Positions 1 through 12,640 of a DNA stretch of 64,000 nucleotides are shown here, piece after piece. Origin of the DNA: Schistosoma mansoni (taxonomy: Eukaryota > Platyhelminthes > Trematoda > Strigeidida > Schistosomatidae). Within the stretch, counting starts at the first letter, position 1. Each line of letters starts with the position of its first letter. The stretch is from positions 33,719,299-33,783,298 of the forward strand of contig NC_031502.1 in the NCBI RefSeq assembly GCF_000237925.1. The letters run 5' to 3'. The position numbers and the translations under genes are program-made. The notes beneath the pieces are model-generated. The model was not told the origin of the DNA. It saw only the letters and a program-made list of their open reading frames with translations, and searched no databases.

Positions 1-704
1 GGCCTGGCAAGCCAAAATGGATTTTTGGGTTTATAAAAAAACGACGTGGTACAGTATTATATGAAGTGATGGTCGAAAATACACTAATTATTAGACATGT
101 AAATCAACTGCGAGATAGAAAATGTGTTTATGAGTCATCTAAACTCAAACCATTACCAATGGAAGTATTATGTGATACGTTTGACATTCCACCACCACCA
201 CCACAAGTTGAAATGAGAAAAAATGATCTAGAATCAGAAGTTAGACGAAGGTCATTCAGGAAACGGAAACAAACGAAATTTTTTCAAATAGACCCCAAAG
301 TGAAATCATACGATCGAACTTCGCGAGGGAGGTGATGTGTGGGCGAGAATGTCAATGATTGGTTGTCTCGATGAGTCAGACATTAGAGGGGATGACAGGT
401 GTTATGTGTTATATATATATTTCCCTATCCTTATTATGTATGGACTTATTGAGACTTATTGACTGTTCCATGTGTCGGGTTTTGGTGTGAAATATATTGA
501 CGTTATAGTCAGGCTAATATTGTGTTCTTGATCTGAGTTCTGTTGAAGTCCTGTAGAATAGACACTGGGTGGGAATCTAGTGTAGATATTCGTCTAAGAT
601 AAATTAACGTCCCACATACGTGTAAGAAGTAAAAGGACTGTTATAACCAGAAACCCCTAAAGTTATAACCAGCATCCTCTCTCTCTCTCTCTACGTTTAT
701 AACA
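1..704 (+). mobile_element. Ty3/gypsy-like LTR retrotransposon, 3' end only (fossil)
   Basis: Positions 3-335 read as the C-terminal tail of a pol polyprotein: an integrase-end signature with RHVNQLR, then a proline run and a basic tail. The reading ends at a purine-rich tract (about 323-332) directly followed by an LTR-like stretch of about 370 bp. This order (integrase end, polypurine tract, 3' LTR) is that of gypsy-type elements such as the Saci/Boudicca group of schistosomes; the exact family is not determined. The rest of the element lies left of the window, so only a partial copy is seen. It sits in the intron upstream of the first visible MAST kinase exon. Confidence 0.75.
333..704 (+). 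repeat. Probable 3' LTR
   Basis: It starts with TGATGTGTGG (or TGTGTGG three bases later) right after the polypurine tract. It ends near GTTTATAACA at 695-704, after a CT microsatellite (676-692). GTTTATAACA recurs at 724-733, so the outer boundary is uncertain by about 30 bp. No 5' LTR is in the window to compare, so age cannot be estimated. Confidence 0.55.
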
Positions 705-1462
705 ATTGGCGACGGCATACATGCGTTTATAACAGTTAGTTATCATTTTAAGTCTATGTTACTTATTAGAATTACTAGTAGTGGTAGTTTGCATTTGTTT
801 TAATCTTGCACGTATTCAAGTAAATCTAAAAGTCTTTGTTAAATATCGAATTAGTTACAAGTATATGAAGTACATTCAAGTTGTGTCTAATAACTATAAC
901 TAAATGAAATGTTATACCTTTGATTTAGTAGTAATCTGTATGTTCAGTACGAAACTTCCGTCTGACATCTAGTAAATGTGGAACACTTGAATTTTTTTCA
1001 CCCTTGATGAAGACTACAAAAGGAAAGGATTAGTAATAACAGAAGTAGAATTAAGAAATTTTAAAAGTAAAACTATATCAAAATATAGTACCATTTTCAC
1101 AACACATTAGCTCAGCTATCTAACTACTTTATTGTCAATCATTTAGTCGAGGTAGCAGTGCATTAAACTACTTGAAAGAGGAACATTTAAACCGTGTAAG
1201 ACATGTGTCTTTTGGGTTTAATCAAATTTAAATTCGTATAATCTGTTCTTTACAGTCTATTAGTGTCATCGACAAACAACATGCTTGGATAGGTAATATG
1301 ATTTACTGGCTAATCAATGTTTTTCGCATGTTCAGAGATCTAACCTCTAAACTATATCATAGTTCCTGAAGATATCTATGCAGATTTTAATTGTTCATAC
1401 ATCTTACCTTCACATATTTACTCGTCAAATTTCAATTTACCAACTTTTTTAAAATCTACTAG
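705..1462. other. Intron sequence between LTR element and exon a
   Basis: AT-rich. No coding frame, repeat or RNA gene was recognised. The previous MAST exon, carrying HRD and DFG, is not here. Confidence 0.6.
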
Positions 1463-1573
1463 GTAAACCAGTGGATTGGTGGTCAATGGGAATTATGTTA
1501 TACGAATTTCTCGTAGGATGCGTCCCGTTTTGTGGTGCCACTATAGAAGAACTTTTCGATAATATTGTAACAG
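1463..1573 (+). CDS. MAST: MAST exon a: kinase subdomain IX
   Basis: The acceptor AG is at 1461-1462 and the donor GT at 1574-1575. The exon starts with two bases completing a Gly codon and ends with one base of the next codon. It encodes [19 protein letters not shown] and then [17 protein letters not shown]. The DWWSMG motif is the invariant Asp/Trp core of helix F in AGC kinases. Confidence 0.95.
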
Positions 1574-4500
1574 GTATATATTATTTATAAATATATGTAT
1601 AATTAGTTAGCTAATCAAAATTCCAGGACAACCGACGAACAAAAATGTCACAAATAGTGTTTTTTTTCTCCTCTGCTTTCATCCATCATTCTTTTCTTAT
1701 ATTATGTAAAAAACAAGCTATTCGCGAAATTACCACATGTTTTTTACGATCGATAATCGTCTTGTTAGGCACCCTTATTTTTCGGACACAATTGGTAATC
1801 GATTTTTTTAAAAAAAATAATGATTTCTCACCTTGTGCATATTTTGTTTTTTTTTAAAATTCAAGTTTTGATTTATTTTTTGCCTCATGCCTTATGTCTC
1901 GTGCAGACACGCGCATATTTTACATATTTACACGTACATATATATATACATATTTATATGCATATACTTGATTGTTTTAATGATGCATGACCTGTAGGTT
2001 AATTGGTTTTTTTTCTTTGTATATCAGAAATTTTTAAATAAAAAAACATGAAAGAACTTTATTTCAAAATTACTTTAAGTAAAATGTTTTTTATATTTGG
2101 GTAAAGTGAAATGCAATTGATTTTTGTTTTGTATAAATTGCACTGTGTTCCGCTTTACGGATATTCAATGGTAGATGTTCAAATACATTGGCGAAATTGT
2201 TTTTTTCCATAGAATTTAAACAAATTATATAGATTACACCATTATCTAATTTTAAATCTTCATCCATGTATATATTATCAAAGTCAATGAACTAAATTCA
2301 TTTAGCTGAGCTTACACACTAATGAACGTTTTTTTTAAACTGATTTAGGAGGTGATTAGACGTATTACTGTTTATACACGTATGAGCTAATCCGATTTGT
2401 ATTGAATACGTATATTCTTAGTTGTAACATATACTGAATATTAATTAGAACTTTTTTTTATTTTCACTCCTCGTAACAATAGATAAGACTCATCTAAATG
2501 GTGTCTGGTCAAATCTCGGTATGAAGTTAAAAAGCTCGGTTGGTATTTGTCAACTTGTTTCACTTGCTGTGTAGGGGGAGATATCCATCCCAACTTAAGA
2601 ACGTGTATACTGCGCAGCAGTTTGCTCCGTTATACTTTGTGGCTGTGATTAATAGTCCTTAAAAATGGAGAATTATAATCGTAGGTTGCTAGTATTGGAA
2701 ACATTTCTCGTATATTCCAGGACTACTGGGTTTAGGGATTCTGGGGTTGGACGCAGGGTACTAGATGAAGATGGTAAATCAATTGATGAGGTAGTGCATC
2801 TTTACAGGCCGATATAGTTAGAACATGTAACACGTACAATGATTCACCTATTACCTCGACGAATGATGTTGGAAGATAGCTAGAGGTGACCAAGCCTTTG
2901 CAACTGTCCATGAAAACACTGACTGCTGGAGTAAGCCATGTAGGTAAGTTCAAATCACCTGGTTGGTATCATCATAATTATCGTAACAAGTGGTTTGATA
3001 TATTGAGTAACATGGTTGAGAATCATTCACAATTGCACAGATGCATTCACTGTTTGTTCACTCCTTGATCATAAGTTCCTAAATTACTTTATAAATTTGT
3101 TTATTTCTTTCATCCATATTTTCTCGAGCTGTATCTTTGACCCCTAATCTTTTCCATTACTATTAATACTATTACCTCATACTATTTACCTAGATAATGT
3201 CATCTCTCAGCTCTAGTCTGGTGTACACCTGTGCCGGGTGTATGACTAACGGATTCTAGTTATACAGTAATTACATATCTAGTTGTAATAGCTATCAAAT
3301 ACCTGTTAAATTTTTAGGGCGATTTATAGTTTGTATCGATAACTAAAATTATTTGGATAACCGCTATTTTGTCCTAATATGGGGCTACTCATTTGTGTGC
3401 ATTCACAACTCCACCGGGGCAGTGAACCCAGAACCCTTACGTTTCCTGACAACCGATTAACCTTTAAAACTCTGAGCTGAGATCTAACGGTTTATGTACC
3501 TAACTTCAATGGATTTGTGTTGTTGTTGAGTAGCTTCCTGACACCAGACATGTTCAAGCTCCACTGGTTATGGCTTTTCACTAGGATTTCGGAAATTATC
3601 TCTAAGGTCGTGAATAATGTCTTCTGAAAAGTTCCATAGCAGGAGGAAACAGCCACTCAGTGCTTCTTGTTTTTCAGTACTTATCTAAGGTCAGTTCGTG
3701 ATATAAACTGTTGAATGCAACAATCTCCCGTGTACTGATTTCAAGATATTGTTAAAGTTCACTCGGACTCATTCAGTTGTACACTGAACATATATAATAA
3801 TATCTACCACTCATTTTTATAATTAAATATTTGATAAATTCATAAAATGTTAAAATATCCTGTTAAGGTGTTTCAATTTTATCCTGTTATCATTCTTAAA
3901 TTAATGAATTGAAAAAAGCTGCCACCATAGAATGGCATATATTGACTCATTTAAATAACATCAAGTGATCTCAAAATTAGCGGAATAATCATTTTAAGCG
4001 CTCACTAAGTACAATATTACTACTAACATTTCCATAAATAACTCAGTAATTTCAGTAATTTTTATGTACCCTTTTTTGGCGATTAATGAGATTATTCGGT
4101 ATTAGTCACTAAATTAAAGATTCTACATTTTGTAAGTCAGTAAAGTATTTGATATATCAGAATATTCTATGTAGTTTCTCGAAAGTATGTTTATATCACG
4201 ATATTTCCATGACCAATGCGTATTACAACGTGAATCTTTAAAAATTATTGTGTTTTACATGTTTAAGTAACATTGCACAATGACTATACTTTGTACTGAA
4301 CTGTGAAAGGGTTCTGTAGGTGTTTGAAGTGAATCATTCTTCTCTTTTTGTCGTGTTTTTAGCACCAATCGATTGGCCTGAAGAAGAAGAATGGAAAGTC
4401 ACCCCACCAGCTGTGGATCTAATAACTAGGCTTCTTGAGCGAGATCCTCTACTTCGTCTTGGGACTATCGGGGGTTCGTCCGAAGTTAAAGAAACCGTAT

Positions 4501-7500
4501 TCTTCTCTGGTCCTGGTGCAGTAGATTGGAAAAACTTATTGAGACAAAAAGCGACTTTTGTACCTCAACTTGAACATGATGAAGACACTTCGTATTTTGA
4601 TCCGCGTACTGATCGTTACAAACATGATGTGGAAAACGATGAAGATGTATATATTCCTATGGATTATGCTGTATATAGCAATAGATCTTCCCCTGCACCT
4701 CATTTGTCAGTTTCCCGAAATTTCAGCTTTAATTCTTCTGCCGATCAAAGTCTAACGAATATCATCCGGCGACCTGCAGCTTCTCGTCTTGGACGTGCTA
4801 AACAACAAGCTGCTGAACATAAACGTAGTCACAGTTTGGGGGATAGTAATAATTTGTTTCTTCGGTCATTTAAGTCTCGTTCCAAAAGTCGAAGCATCCG
4901 TGATTCACCTATAAACACCCCACAGTCATTTATACATTCAGAGCTAAGCAGTTCTAGTTCTCAGCGGTCTTTATGCCAACAAAAATATGATTCTGAGAAG
5001 ATTGAACACGATTTGGTAACATCTACTTTAACTGCGGAATCTGTTGCAAGTCGTAATGCTTTACACATATTGCAAAACTTATCATTAACCTCTAGCACTA
5101 TAGAAAACTCTACGTGCTCAAAGTTATTAAGTGAGAATAGCATCCATAGTCAACAGTCTATGACTTCCGGAATTAAATTAGAAAAATTGAATATAGACGT
5201 TACTAAATCGGAAGTTAGTGATGATGACCACAGTGACAATCAGAACATCACTGATGACTCACGTACATTTCATTATTTTTCTTCATATTCACCTCGTTTC
5301 TCTGTTGTTTTGGAACAAGCTAGAATGAATGAACTTCGCAACAACTCCAATACGAGTTTGAACTCTAACGATGTCGATCCTGTCAGTGAAAAGAATCCGC
5401 TTCATACATCGTCTCCTCGCATCAATCTGGCATCATCCAATAATTTTAATATTAAGCGTGGGAATCCCGAACTTCCTAAAGGAAACTGTAAATTTGCTCC
5501 AGTTGAACAACAGTCAATTACAAATAAACAAAATAGAATTTCTGACCATTCATTGAATAATTTCCAAAGTAACACTAATTCATCAAATGTAAGTACTTCT
5601 ATTACTATCTTATCACTACTATGTAATCGAATTTTTCATATATTTACTTGATATCTGTTCCCTATTAGGCTGGGTGGTACGTTTGACATATAGTCTAAAT
5701 AAACACAAGCCGGCTAAATAAAAAATTACTTTGTTCTCGGATAAGTCGACTAATAATCTCCATTCTCATTATAATTATTCTTTCTAGTGTTTGTCCAACT
5801 TATTTAAATAGACATTCTATAGTAAATGTCAATATCTAATTGTATATCATGCATTTTAATCTGATTGATATGGAAAAAACCCAGTTTTTAACATATTTTT
5901 CCGTTATTTTTAGTTTCAGTCATCTGATATACCAAGTGCTCCTGAATCTTTCAAATGTGACCAGTTCTGTTCTGAAATCGTTAACCCAAGCGTTGTTATC
6001 CCCTCAATCACTCACACTAGTACTGAAAGTGCTACTCCCATCCTGTTAAACGTCAAAGAGTCAGATAAATTTTATGTTATTCCTGATGCTAGTAAACATT
6101 CGAAATCTTCAGAATCGGATTCTAATTCTAGTTTAGAGCTGTTTCAAAATGATTCGAGCATCCGCTTTCCTGGAAACTCTACAAGAGAAGATGAACCAAC
6201 AATTTATCAACCTATTACTCTTGTCTCTTCTGAACCCATTGAAAAACCTTCACCAATGTCCATAAATTGCCCTAACTCTGAACATTTTGCTAGTCACACG
6301 GCTTCTCATTCATCGACTTCAAGTTCATCTTCATCTAAATCCTCACTTTCACTGACAACCATCACTCCCCACCTAACTCCTCATACACAATCATTATTCT
6401 CTCCTATAAGTGAGCATGATTCTGCTTTACATAAAGGTCCATGGTTTCTTAATGTTGATTTAAAACCAGATGAAGAACATTTGAATGTCTGTCCTTACCA
6501 ACATACTCCTCGTCCGTTTATGTCATTTAAAAGTACATCACCTGTACTCTGTCAAAGTAGTGGAACTTCTGCAACCAAATCAGATATGTATTGCTCTCAT
6601 TCGCCATCCTCATCTGGACCCTTGCTTTTCAACAATCCCTCACGTATTATACATCTCCCAGTTTCTCCTGTGGGTCACAAACCTCCTTCTTTGCGACCTT
6701 TCATGCCTTATACACTTGGAATTCCTCGCCAAGCAATCATAATCAATAAAGGTAAACAAGGCTTTGGTTTCGTTTTCCGAGCTATTCGAGTATTTTTTGG
6801 TCTATCAGATGCATATACATTGCATCATCTTGTACTTGGAGTTGTGCCTCATGGTCCAGCAGCTAAAGCCGGCCTAAAAGAAGCTGATTTAATTCTAAGC
6901 GTTAACGATGTATCGACAATCGGAATGTATCATACAGATGTTGTGAAGCTAATTTTACAGGTAATTTATGATTAATCAACGTATTGATGTTTTTTAATGC
7001 TAATCACTGATAGCTTTTTTAAGCGTAAGTCAACAAAACGAGGTTTTTCACAATTATTGCATGAATACCATTATTAGGATATACTGTAAAGAACCAATGC
7101 AGTTAAGACAGTACTAAACACCTAGCAATTTATTTTAAGAAGCTTGTACTCTAAAGTACCTTATTACTAATGTTGGGAACAAAATAAAACTAAAGATAGG
7201 TTCTCATCACCTTCAATTCGACGTCGTATTTAATGAAGTTGCTTCTAAGTATGCAAGTTTATTAGAAAAGAAATCAATACCTTCCACCTCATAGCTATCT
7301 TTCTGTAGTTATCTAAAACATAAATCTATAAAATAAGTTAATATTAACAAATAGTTCTCATTTTGAAAGTTTATATATTCATGAGAAATGGTCAATTCTC
7401 TTAATATCGTATGAAAAGTATTTTAATCGAAGAAATATGAACATATTTCTCAATTTCACAAATAATGATATCCTGACCACAAAGTATCACAAATATGTTT

Positions 7501-10500
7501 TGAATCGTGTTAGTTACTTTAATCCGTGTCATACTATTATAGTGTCGGTTATTATATTAAGTTCATATAACTTATCCTAGATTCTGGACAGGCCAATCAA
7601 ATCATTGAGTGCATGAAATATACATATTCAAAATCTATACTCGTAGTCGGCTTATTTAATTCCGTTATATTCACTAACGCGGATTAAGTCGATAATAATA
7701 TACGAGAGTAGTCAGGATGTATATTTCGACAGCAATCATTCATACGATCTACTTGGAGTCCGATCACGGGCCACTAAACTGTAATTCACAGTGTTTGTGT
7801 TTCCAATCATTTGATTTCAGTTAATCAGTTATCTTTATTTTAAATGGAAAATTAATTGATCGTATATCAAAAAGTGTTTTTAATAAATATACCTGTTATG
7901 CTACATTGAAAACTGACTTACATCTTAAGAGAATTTTTTTTAATATGGGATATTAGTCTTAATGTTTAAAGATCATTATGCATAGTATTGGTTAAATAGT
8001 TTTGGAATTTCTGACTAATTAAATCAAAGATTCATGTCAATTAATTTATATGGAGTTTACTTGATCAAATACCCTTCAATTATTTAATATCTGTGGTATA
8101 TTTAACTTTTTATGTATATCTTTACCAATGCTAAGTGTGTGTGATCTATTTTCTCATTTGGACCTATTTAAAATCATTTTATCAGTAGTAATAATAATGC
8201 GTTTTGTAGCATTCCACAAAATATGCAATTATTAATCGGTTGTCCGTTCCGTCATTTCTTTTTTCATTATAACTAAAACAAAATATCTAGAGTGGGACTA
8301 CTCTACGTCTTCATGCAACTCCTATTAGTCAAACATTTATTCGTTCTGATGGACCATATCGTTCTTCTGGTCGTCTTGTACCACGTGTTACTTCAGCTCA
8401 TCTACTGAATAATAATAATAATAATAATAATAACACTACAAGATACTCAAGTCAAATTCCAGATAAACACACATGTACACCATGTAATCCCTTGATGAGT
8501 TGCCATTCTAATTCTCCCGAAATAATATCCAAGGATGTTTCATCACTACCTTTTGACGGTAAATCATATGCTTCAGTATGTGCATCAAGTAATTCAAGGC
8601 ACACTGATGAAGTTGCTAAACGCATAACTCGACGTTTGACAATTAGAGAAGCCCGTCATCGTCATTTAAATAATGGAGCTTACGAATCTAAAGTTCAACA
8701 TGTACAACCAGATACCAATTTAAATTGTTGTATTCATCAGTCAGATTCAATACCGAACAATGCATATATGGATAAATCGAAGAATTGTTATTGTCAGCCA
8801 GTAACATGTTCTAAAGGATCTGCTCAAACCTATGCTTCTGTTGCTGCTCAACGATTTGGTATTTCTCTAGGTCAAACCTCTACACACCCTATAAGCTCTA
8901 ACTCAATCTCTCAAAACAATATTATGTTTTTTCCAGCACATCGTAGGTAGGTTTAATTTCTATGCAGTTAAAGTTGACTTTTTTGTATACCTCTCATGAA
9001 ACCAGCAGTGACCGACCAGTTTTGAACTTATCCTGTATATAAAAAAACTTTCATTCTTTCTCCTCGTCAGCGATACTATATGTATCTATTTGCAGCATAG
9101 CGTTCTAACTTGACAGAAATTAAAGTATTTTTCTTGCTTTCCAAACACAAATGTTGCTTCAGTGTCTCATTATCTTTGGTGTTCATTTTGAAAATAAAGC
9201 AATGCATCAATATTATTTCTAGCAACTTCGACCTCAATGAGTGGTGGAAGATGTTAAAATGAAAGTTAAACAAAGGTCTATGTAATGGTATGAAATAGTT
9301 AAGTGTGACTTAAGCTAAGTAGATTGACACCCGGAGCTATTCGATTGCCAACTACTATTTTCGCGTAGTAGAAATCAATTCGAAGAGTTAACTCTCATGT
9401 CATATATGACACTGGGAAATCACTCAGCTTGCCCAACTACCATACTTTAGTTGCCGATCTTGTAATATTATGAACAGACAGCTGACATTAACCCCTTTGA
9501 CTCCTACTAACAGACCTATTCTTCAAAATGGTAGTCAGGAATTAATAGTTGAGCTAATGCAGGTGGTAAATCAGTTTTCGGATTATGAAATCGTTTCCGT
9601 AGATTTGTGCTTTTAACTAATTTGTTCGGTTAATATGATAATAAAGAACCCAACTTCTCTTACGATGATTAAATAAAGTTCAGTTTGTCTAGAGTAATCT
9701 GTAGCTCTAAAATAACAAACTAACTAAATTCAGTCAGTTTTTGAACGTACAAGAAGGTTTATTGAACAGGCTTTCGCTTCTTCTCAAATTATAGAAAACG
9801 GACATTTATGCAAAACGTAACTGCATAACTCCATTGATTTACAGTTGGAGTTTATAGAGTACGATGAATCATGAACTTGTGAATAGAGTTGGAGAATTAA
9901 AAAGCTCAGGAGTCAAAAAAGCTTTGTGATACAGGTCAAATGAATTGACTACTTATTTTTAGGGCCTTATCATAAGCACTGATATCATTGATTCATCTTT
10001 CTGATGAAAGTGAGAACATTTCAGTTAATAAATATTCTTTTAAGCTTTAATATTTCAAGTCGAACTCTCTAACGTCAAGCGAATTTACTGTCAGGACGGC
10101 TTCAAAGGGTACGACGGGGCCTCCAGAGGTTTTGAAGGAGCCGAAAAGATTTTGTCCAGTCCAGAACCTAACAGAACTTTCTAGAATATTAACATACGTG
10201 CTATGATTGGACAATTGCACAATTTTTTTACTTGCAGATAAGCTGGATAGCCAATACTAAAAACTATGAATACCCCCGTTTTTCTGTACATTTTTTACTT
10301 CTACCTAATAACCACTTCCCTTGTTTCTTCCGTCTTTTGATTTGCGACTTTGGGGTTCTACACTTTCGATGACCGATAGTTGTATACCGTATTCCGCTGT
10401 AATCAGGTAGAAAATGTAACAGTTACCTGTGATGATTTATATTTCAATGTATTCTTATAGTCATTATATCGCTAATTATTAGAATTTTAGTACTTATTTT

Positions 10501-12225
10501 ACTGCAAAACTGTTGTTTTTATCTGAATGGCATACTGTTTATGATAAATTAAAGTGTAACATTTGGTAACGTTTGTTATATGGACTATTTTTTTATTGAC
10601 GACTGTATATACTGCAAATGAGAAGGAAAATACATTCAACTTTCAGACAATCGATCAATCAATTTTCATACATGATTTTTAATGTGATGTCGATACTGGT
10701 AAATGGAAATAATTTTTGTTTACTTAGCTGCCAATTTCTAGTACTTCATTACACCTGTTCCCTCTCATGGAGCATAGGCCCCCAACTGGGGTTACCGCTT
10801 TTTGTCAGGGTTCTTTTCTACGGGACGAAATCGCTAACCTGATGGCCAATCCTTCTCCTTTGTCCAATTTCGGAACCGAAGTAGCTTTGAAAGGGCTCTA
10901 GGCGGAGTTTTCCAATGCTCACAATTTCTATAAAATATCTGAGAAAATGGGTGAACTAATTCAATCTCTATCTCTACAGAGTTGTAACTAACTTAGTTTA
11001 ACTTGTCTTAGTAATTACCTTCTTACTTTAACTAAGAGAAATATAATGAAACTTAAATTTGTATGAGTGTGTAGTGTTATTAAAACCCCTTTTACATATT
11101 CTGTTCGTAATTCATCAAACGTTGGCTTCAATTTTATCTCTTTAGATCCCTTGAGAAACCTCTTATTCGTCAGTTGAGTGAACGACAACATCGAGCTATG
11201 TTTTCCACACCTGATGATATGTCATTAACGAATAGTCCCGCAGTGTATTCCCCTCGCAATACAATCCCTTACAGTTCACCTCATCAAAGTCCCAGGTCTG
11301 ATCATTTTCAGAAACAAAATGTATTCAGTTCCCATAGACCATCATTAACTGTCACTTCAAGTTTTTCTGGTTCTTCGTTCTCTTCTGGTTGGTGTTCAGG
11401 TGGAGACTTATCTTCACATAGTTCTCCGGGTTCTGGTAGTTCATCTGCTGCGTCAGTTCCTCGACCTTGTGATTCTTCTCATTCATCTCTAAATCCATTT
11501 CAACAGGGACGTTTTGGTAGCCTACGGGCTTCCTATCATTCGGCTACTCAGTTCCTCAATTCGAATTTGGATAACTCATCAGTGAAAATGACGTTCGCCC
11601 GTCAACAAGCACCTAAATCTACATTTATCACACAAAATTCAAATGGGTCCCAATGTAGACACAGCGATCCTATTCGACACGCTAAAGTAAGTTAATATTC
11701 TATCCAATACCTAATTTTGTGCACTTAGTTTGTGTTTGTCGATCAATAAAGAAATGAGATTATCGACTGTAGCCTTAGTAGCACTTACCTGGTAACTATT
11801 TCATATTCAAACCTGGAATTGCTTCCGTATATAAAGCAAAACTATCATATAGAGTAGTCATTAATTTCATATAAAAATATACTGTTTGTTTACTCCAATG
11901 TTGTTTCTTGTTTGAAAATTTGAAATTTTTTCACTCTTTGTTTTAGATTTCAAATGATACTCGAACTGTTAGTTCCGTTGTACCTAACCTTCAAAATTCC
12001 AACAACAATTTGTCTGCATCAATTCAAACTCCTGCTTTTACCCCACCGCCACCACAGACTGTTGTTCAAAAGATGGACTCTGATAAATTTTCAATTCAAG
12101 CAAATGCTTTAGTATCATCAGGTCAAGTTAAACTACGTAGGCATAGTCATCGATTTGCCGTTCAACATGTAACTTCACCAAAAAGTCCAGCTGAAAGTAG
12201 TGATGAAAAATCCAAGAATTATTAA
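1463..12225 (+). CDS. MAST: MAST-family AGC Ser/Thr kinase with PDZ domain (partial, six exons)
   Basis: Exons 1463-1573, 4363-5588, 5920-6960 (or from 5914), 8291-8946, 11146-11686 and 11947-12225 have AG/GT borders and agreeing phases. They give about 1,284 residues ending in TAA. In order: kinase subdomain IX ([15 protein letters not shown]), C-lobe end ([12 protein letters not shown]), AGC tail ([25 protein letters not shown]), a Ser/Thr/Asn-rich linker, a PDZ domain at about residues 716-806 (GFGF carboxylate loop, AAKAGL helix), then Ser/Pro-rich low-complexity sequence. MAST kinases join an AGC kinase to a PDZ domain and act at microtubules and the postsynaptic or submembrane cytoskeleton; that role is family knowledge, not seen here. 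HRD and DFG motifs must be in exons left of the window. The order kinase-tail-PDZ is diagnostic. The linker and C-terminus are poorly conserved. Confidence 0.93.
1574..4362 (+). other. MAST intron (2.8 kb) with a decayed LINE end and an old SINE
   Basis: It contains a degenerate 3' fragment of an SR2-like LINE (about 2700-3170). At about 3370-3680 there is a very old minus-strand copy resembling family B SINE (tRNA-like box with GAACCCAGAACC). The remainder is AT-rich with poly-T runs. Confidence 0.6.
2700..3170 (+). mobile_element. SR2-like RTE LINE, degenerate 3' fragment
   Basis: Plus-strand translation shows relics of the LINE C-terminus: [19 protein letters not shown], then [10 protein letters not shown] and HRCIHCLF. 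These match the corresponding region of the longer copy at 14.4-17.9 kb ([26 protein letters not shown]). Upstream, a decayed [15 protein letters not shown] stretch is visible with stops. It is a heavily diverged, dead copy. Confidence 0.8.
4363..5588 (+). CDS. MAST: MAST exon b: kinase C-lobe end, AGC tail, linker
   Basis: The acceptor is TTTTTAG at 4356-4362 and the donor is GTAAGT at 5589. Its first two bases complete the Ala codon begun by exon a. It encodes [18 protein letters not shown], the RLGT segment and the MAST-type tail ([12 protein letters not shown]). About 300 Ser/Asn-rich residues without recognisable fold follow. An open reading stretch runs on past both splice sites (4320-5651), but the protein homology and splice consensus set the borders used here. 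Confidence 0.93.
5920..6960 (+). CDS. MAST: MAST exon c: linker and first part of PDZ domain
   Basis: Two in-frame acceptors are possible: AG at 5912-5913 (exon from 5914, adding Phe-Gln) or AG at 5918-5919 (exon from 5920). The frame is open throughout, and the donor GTAATT is at 6961. A poly-Ser stretch near 6310-6340 is followed by the PDZ domain: [17 protein letters not shown], then [14 protein letters not shown] and VKLILQ. The exon ends on a full codon. Confidence 0.93.
6961..8290 (+). other. MAST intron (1.3 kb) inside the PDZ domain
   Basis: AT-rich, with no recognisable gene or repeat. It interrupts the PDZ domain just before its last strand. Confidence 0.6.
8291..8946 (+). CDS. MAST: MAST exon d: end of PDZ domain and polar linker
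   Basis: The acceptor is TATCTAG at 8284-8290. [12 protein letters not shown] completes the last PDZ strand, which confirms the join to exon c. An asparagine homopolymer (nine Asn, AAT repeats at 8408-8434) follows, then Ser/Asn-rich sequence. The donor is taken as GTAGGT at 8947, because the frame stops at 8948-8950. The exon ends with two bases of a codon. Confidence 0.88.
8408..8434 (+). repeat. (AAT)8 coding microsatellite
   Basis: Eight AAT codons plus AAC encode nine consecutive Asn within MAST exon d, just after the PDZ domain. It is in frame, so length changes would alter a polyN tract rather than shift the frame. Confidence 0.95.
8947..11145 (+). other. MAST intron (2.2 kb)
   Basis: Mostly AT-rich and featureless. 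It holds one old RTE-derived fragment at about 10755-10930. No further exon was recognised. Confidence 0.55.
10755..10930 (+). mobile_element. Old RTE-derived fragment (leader module)
   Basis: It begins with CATGGAGCATAGGCC, the reverse of an RTE 3' terminus. It runs into a module with CTACGGGACGAAATCGCTAA and GGGCTCTAGGCGGAG. The same leader module occurs at 32.3 kb (+) and 29.3 kb (-). Divergence is high, so this is an ancient copy. Confidence 0.55.
11146..11686 (+). CDS. MAST: MAST exon e: Ser-rich region
   Basis: The acceptor is TCTTTAG at 11139-11145 and the donor GTAAGT at 11687. One base completes an Arg codon with exon d, giving [16 protein letters not shown]. The rest is Ser/Pro/His-rich and low complexity ([15 protein letters not shown] and similar). 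It is probably disordered and phosphorylated; no domain is seen. Confidence 0.88.
11947..12225 (+). CDS. MAST: MAST exon f: C-terminus
   Basis: The acceptor is TTTTAG at 11941-11946, in phase with exon e. It encodes 92 residues including a short proline tract (TPPPP) and a basic stretch (KLRRHSHRF), then the TAA stop at 12223-12225. Confidence 0.88.
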   Translation: MSNDTRTVSSVVPNLQNSNNNLSASIQTPAFTPPPPQTVVQKMDSDKFSIQANALVSSGQVKLRRHSHRFAVQHVTSPKSPAESSDEKSKNY

Positions 12226-12640
12226 CCAGTGTTGAATTTCTAGTATTTCGATGGCAAGATGTCTTTTTCCTTCTATTTTTTTGTCCAAATTTACGTTTAT
12301 TCAACCATCATCCCGATCATTTGAGATGGAATCGAACAAATTGAAATACTGTGATTGTTATACATATATATATTTTTTTCTGAGTACCACTGGGATTCGA
12401 AATTATACTCATGGGGAAACTTGTTACAATTTTTCAATGTAATTCGATTTTCCCGGTTATTATTAACTTGTTAAATTTCATGTATCTCTGTTCATATTTC
12501 TCTTTATTCAATTCACCTTTTGTTGTATTGCCTTGGTCGTTATAGTTATTTTCTCTATTATTTAATGAATAATTAATATTATTGTTACTTTATTCATACA
12601 TTACATATCTCAATAAAATTTTCATCTATCATATAGTATT
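12226..12640 (+). other. MAST: Probable MAST 3' UTR
   Basis: AT-rich, non-coding sequence follows the stop codon up to a polyadenylation signal about 390 nt downstream. Small open stretches inside it have no coding character. Confidence 0.5.
12612..12617 (+). terminator. MAST: Candidate polyadenylation signal (AATAAA) for MAST
   Basis: This AATAAA lies about 390 nt after the stop codon, in AT-rich sequence, and is followed by a T-rich stretch. Being AT-rich, the region could contain such hexamers by chance. Confidence 0.5.
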
